DNA of 5,736 nucleotides from JBHJOF01 sp050330055 (lineage in GTDB: Bacteria > Pseudomonadota > Alphaproteobacteria > Kiloniellales > JAKSDN01): contig JBHJOF010000355.1 in NCBI GenBank assembly GCA_050330055.1, positions 1-5,736 of the forward strand. Direction: 5' to 3'. Position 1 is the stretch's first letter. The number at the start of each line of letters is the position of its first letter. A program made the position numbers and the translations under genes. Below are positions 4,161 through 5,736 of the stretch, one piece after another. The notes under the pieces were generated by a model that saw only the letters and a program-made list of their open reading frames with translations, did no database searches and was not told the DNA's origin.

Positions 4161-4203
4161 CCTCATCCTGAGGAGCGTTCGAAGAACGCGCCTCGAAGGA
4201 TGG
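4161..4203 (-). repeat. Inverted member of the CCTTCGAG...TGAGG repeat family
   Basis: It reads CCTCATCCTGAGGAGCG at the left and CGCCTCGAAGGATGG at the right, the reverse orientation of 4073-4132. The core hairpin is GCGTTC-GAA-GAACGC. The pair 4073-4132 / 4161-4203 therefore repeats the inverted C / C' arrangement seen at 2333-2439, which argues that the elements tend to lie as inverted pairs. Confidence 0.75.
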
Positions 4204-4326
4204 GCCATGAGTCTCTGGTTTCGAGACGGCGTATGACAGACTTCGCCGGCCTATTGCACCTTCAAGACAACTATGTGCAGCCGTGCCTCTGCCGGTCCGA
4301 GGGGCATGCGAGATGCTCCTTTCTTT

Positions 4327-4476
4327 CACCCTCACCCTCCCATCGCTTGCGCGATGGGTCCCTCCCTCTCCCCTCCAAGGGAGAGGGGAACAAACCGGCG
4401 CACCGCAAATTCCCTCTCCCTCGAGGGGAGAGGGAGGGGCCCGCGCGACCGAAGGGCGCGTGGGAGGGTGAGGGTG
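4327..4476. repeat. 150-base inverted pair of CTCTCCCC-type repeats
   Basis: The outer 16 bases CACCCTCACCCTCCCA (4327-4342) are the exact complement of 4461-4476. Inner arms, CCCTCCCTCTCCCCTC-type at about 4359-4389 and its complement at about 4411-4439, match closely. Each arm carries its own hairpin: CCCATCGC (4339-4346) with GCGATGGG (4351-4358) on the left, CGCGCGACC...GGGCGCG on the right. The stem cores differ between arms, as in the other repeats. It lies 50 bases beyond the stop of the minus-strand gene at 4526 and may form its transcript end. Confidence 0.8.
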
Positions 4477-4525
4477 GCAATGCGACGATGTGGCAAGCGC
4501 TGACGGCGCTTGAGCCGAAACGATA

Positions 4526-5736
4526 CTACCGCCCCTCGCGGTACCAGGCGGCGACGGCGGTGCCGAGCGCCAGGATCAGCACCAGAAAGGCCGGCAGCAG
4601 CGGCATCTGCGAGACGCCGGTCACCACGTAGCCGCCGTTGTCGAGCACGCCGATCCAGTTGCGGCCGTGGCGGTCGCGGCCCGGACGCACCTTGCGCACG
4701 TCGGGCAGCTCGTTGCTGGCCACCCGCAGCACGCGGCCGCCGCTCTCCTCGACCAGCGGCCGCAGCTTCTCGTCGCTCGAGCGCACGTCCTCGTATTCCA
4801 CCGGGTTGGGCGGCCCGGCGGCCGCCAGCGCGGTGCGCCGGCCATCGCTCACCCGATAGAGGCCGGCCTCGGTCACCGGCATGCTGGCGGCGGCGCGGCC
4901 GGCCCGGCCCGGCTCCAGGGTGACGCTCCGCAACGTGCCGTCCGGCAGGGTGACCTCGACCGGCGGTACCTCGGTGCTGAGCGAGCGGCGCACGATCTCG
5001 AGCCGGCCGCCGTCGACCAAGGCGCGCAGGTCCTCCTCCTCCAGGTCCGGCTCCTTCATCAGCCAGTGCGAGATGCGGCGCAGCAGCTCGGCCTGCGGCC
5101 CGCCGCCCTCGAAGCCGCGCGACCAGAGCCACATGTGGTCGCTCATGAGCTGCGCCACGCGGCCCTCGCCGATGCGGTCGAGGATCAAGAGCGGCCGTTG
5201 CTCCATGCCCTGCATGACGATGTTGCCGCTGGTCGCCTCGACGTCGATCTGGCGGAACCAGCGGCCCCAGGTCGGCTGGCCATCGTTGCCGCCGCTCGAG
5301 CCCTTCAGCTCGGCGGTGACCGGATGGCGGTTGCCCAGCTCGGTCAGCATCGGCCGATAGCCGCGCTCCAGGATGTCGCCGGTCGGCTCGCCCGGCAGCA
5401 CGCGGCCGAGCGGCGTACGGAACAGCGACAGCGGTGTCGCGAAGGTCGGTCCGACCGCCTCCAAGAGGCCGCCGCCTTCCTCGACGTAGCGCGCGATGTT
5501 GTCGAGATAGATGCTCGGCAGCACGCCGCGCCGGCGGTAGCGGTCGAAAATGATCAGGTCGAACTCGTGCAGCTTGACCTCGAACAGCTCGCGCGTCGGG
5601 AAGGCGATCAGCGACAGCTCGCGGATCGGCGTGCCGTCCTGCTTCTCCGGTGGACGCAGAATGGTGAAATGCACGAGGTCGACGGAGGCGTCCGACTTCA
5701 GCATGTTCCGCCAGGTGCGCTCGCCGGCGTGAGGCT
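4526..5736 (-). CDS. GATase1-like membrane protein, C-terminal part
   Basis: The 5' end lies beyond the right edge: codons for PHAGERTWRN precede the Met at 5704 in frame, so about 402 residues are visible and that Met is internal. The conserved stretch RNMLKSDASVDLVHFTILRP and the following DLIIFDRYRRRGVLPSIYLDNIARYVEEGGG (a Rossmann-like amidotransferase core) match the putative glutamine amidotransferase-like domain (PF07090) of large alphaproteobacterial membrane proteins of about 700 residues. These usually lie in MoxR-DUF58-DUF4159 clusters. The nucleophile position is not Cys here (EGGGLLEAVGP), so the domain is likely non-catalytic. A VTLPDG-type beta-rich part follows, and the last 26 residues hold one membrane helix (LLPAFLVLILALGTAVAAW) ending in YREGR. 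Most of the visible domain probably faces the periplasm. Function is unknown; a role in a MoxR-type chaperone or envelope system is inferred. Confidence 0.8.
   Translation of the reverse strand, partial: PHAGERTWRNMLKSDASVDLVHFTILRPPEKQDGTPIRELSLIAFPTRELFEVKLHEFDLIIFDRYRRRGVLPSIYLDNIARYVEEGGGLLEAVGPTFATPLSLFRTPLGRVLPGEPTGDILERGYRPMLTELGNRHPVTAELKGSSGGNDGQPTWGRWFRQIDVEATSGNIVMQGMEQRPLLILDRIGEGRVAQLMSDHMWLWSRGFEGGGPQAELLRRISHWLMKEPDLEEEDLRALVDGGRLEIVRRSLSTEVPPVEVTLPDGTLRSVTLEPGRAGRAAASMPVTEAGLYRVSDGRRTALAAAGPPNPVEYEDVRSSDEKLRPLVEESGGRVLRVASNELPDVRKVRPGRDRHGRNWIGVLDNGGYVVTGVSQMPLLPAFLVLILALGTAVAAWYREGR

Larger units (their letters stand above)
4008..4525. other. 518-base gene-free region with repeats
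   Basis: Two GC hairpins (4046-4061, 4086-4101), two inverted members of the CCTTCGAG/TGAGG repeat family (4073-4132, 4161-4203) and a long inverted pair (4327-4476) fill most of this gap. Between 4204 and 4326 nothing recognisable was seen. Frames open across the region follow the repeats and look non-coding. It lies between the 3' ends of two convergent genes, a usual place for such elements. Confidence 0.7.

Noticed and set aside
3609..4335. Minus-strand frames across the small helical gene and repeats
   Set aside because: They change frame over repeat sequence, conflict with the high-GC3 plus-strand gene and have no ribosome binding site.
4332..5132. Minus-strand frame of 266 codons inside the GATase1-like gene
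   Set aside because: It is a shifted frame of the real gene, rich in Arg/Gly/Ala.

Overview
This is a GC-rich window with very strong G/C preference at third codon positions. The protein similarities (an FnrN-like oxygen regulator, a wrbA/LysR divergent pair, and a large membrane protein of the kind found beside MoxR/DUF58 genes) and the style of the intergenic repeats suggest an alphaproteobacterium, perhaps Rhodospirillales-like. That placement is inference, because there is no rRNA or other marker gene here.

Left part (1-2151): the 5' end of wrbA (flavodoxin-like quinone oxidoreductase, minus strand, running off the left edge) is divergent from a complete LysR-family regulator across 127 bases that hold a perfect TATAAT and short dyads. 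After the LysR gene comes a 372-base stretch with no convincing gene. It holds a candidate promoter and an inverted repeat that encloses a doubtful 19-codon Arg-rich ORF. A GNAT acetyltransferase follows.

Middle (2152-3746): the GNAT gene is followed by a 440-base composite of three nested inverted repeats (A-B-C / C'-B'-A'). Just beyond it a good FNR-type box stands at about the right distance upstream of an unrecognised 65-codon gene with a perfect AGGAGG ribosome binding site. That gene overlaps tail-to-tail with a complete [4Fe-4S]-type FNR regulator on the minus strand. A second, near-consensus FNR box lies just upstream of the regulator gene. The likely local circuit is an oxygen sensor that controls itself and a small neighbour of unknown function.

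Right part (3747-5736): a small helical protein of unknown function is followed by 518 bases of repeats. Two elements there belong to the same family as repeat C, and another is a long inverted pair. Last comes the C-terminal two-thirds or so of a GATase1-like membrane protein on the minus strand, cut by the right edge.

No mobile-element gene, tRNA, rRNA or CRISPR array was seen. The most interesting items are the FNR-box-linked small gene, the nested repeat composite, and the structured leader-like region before the acetyltransferase gene.
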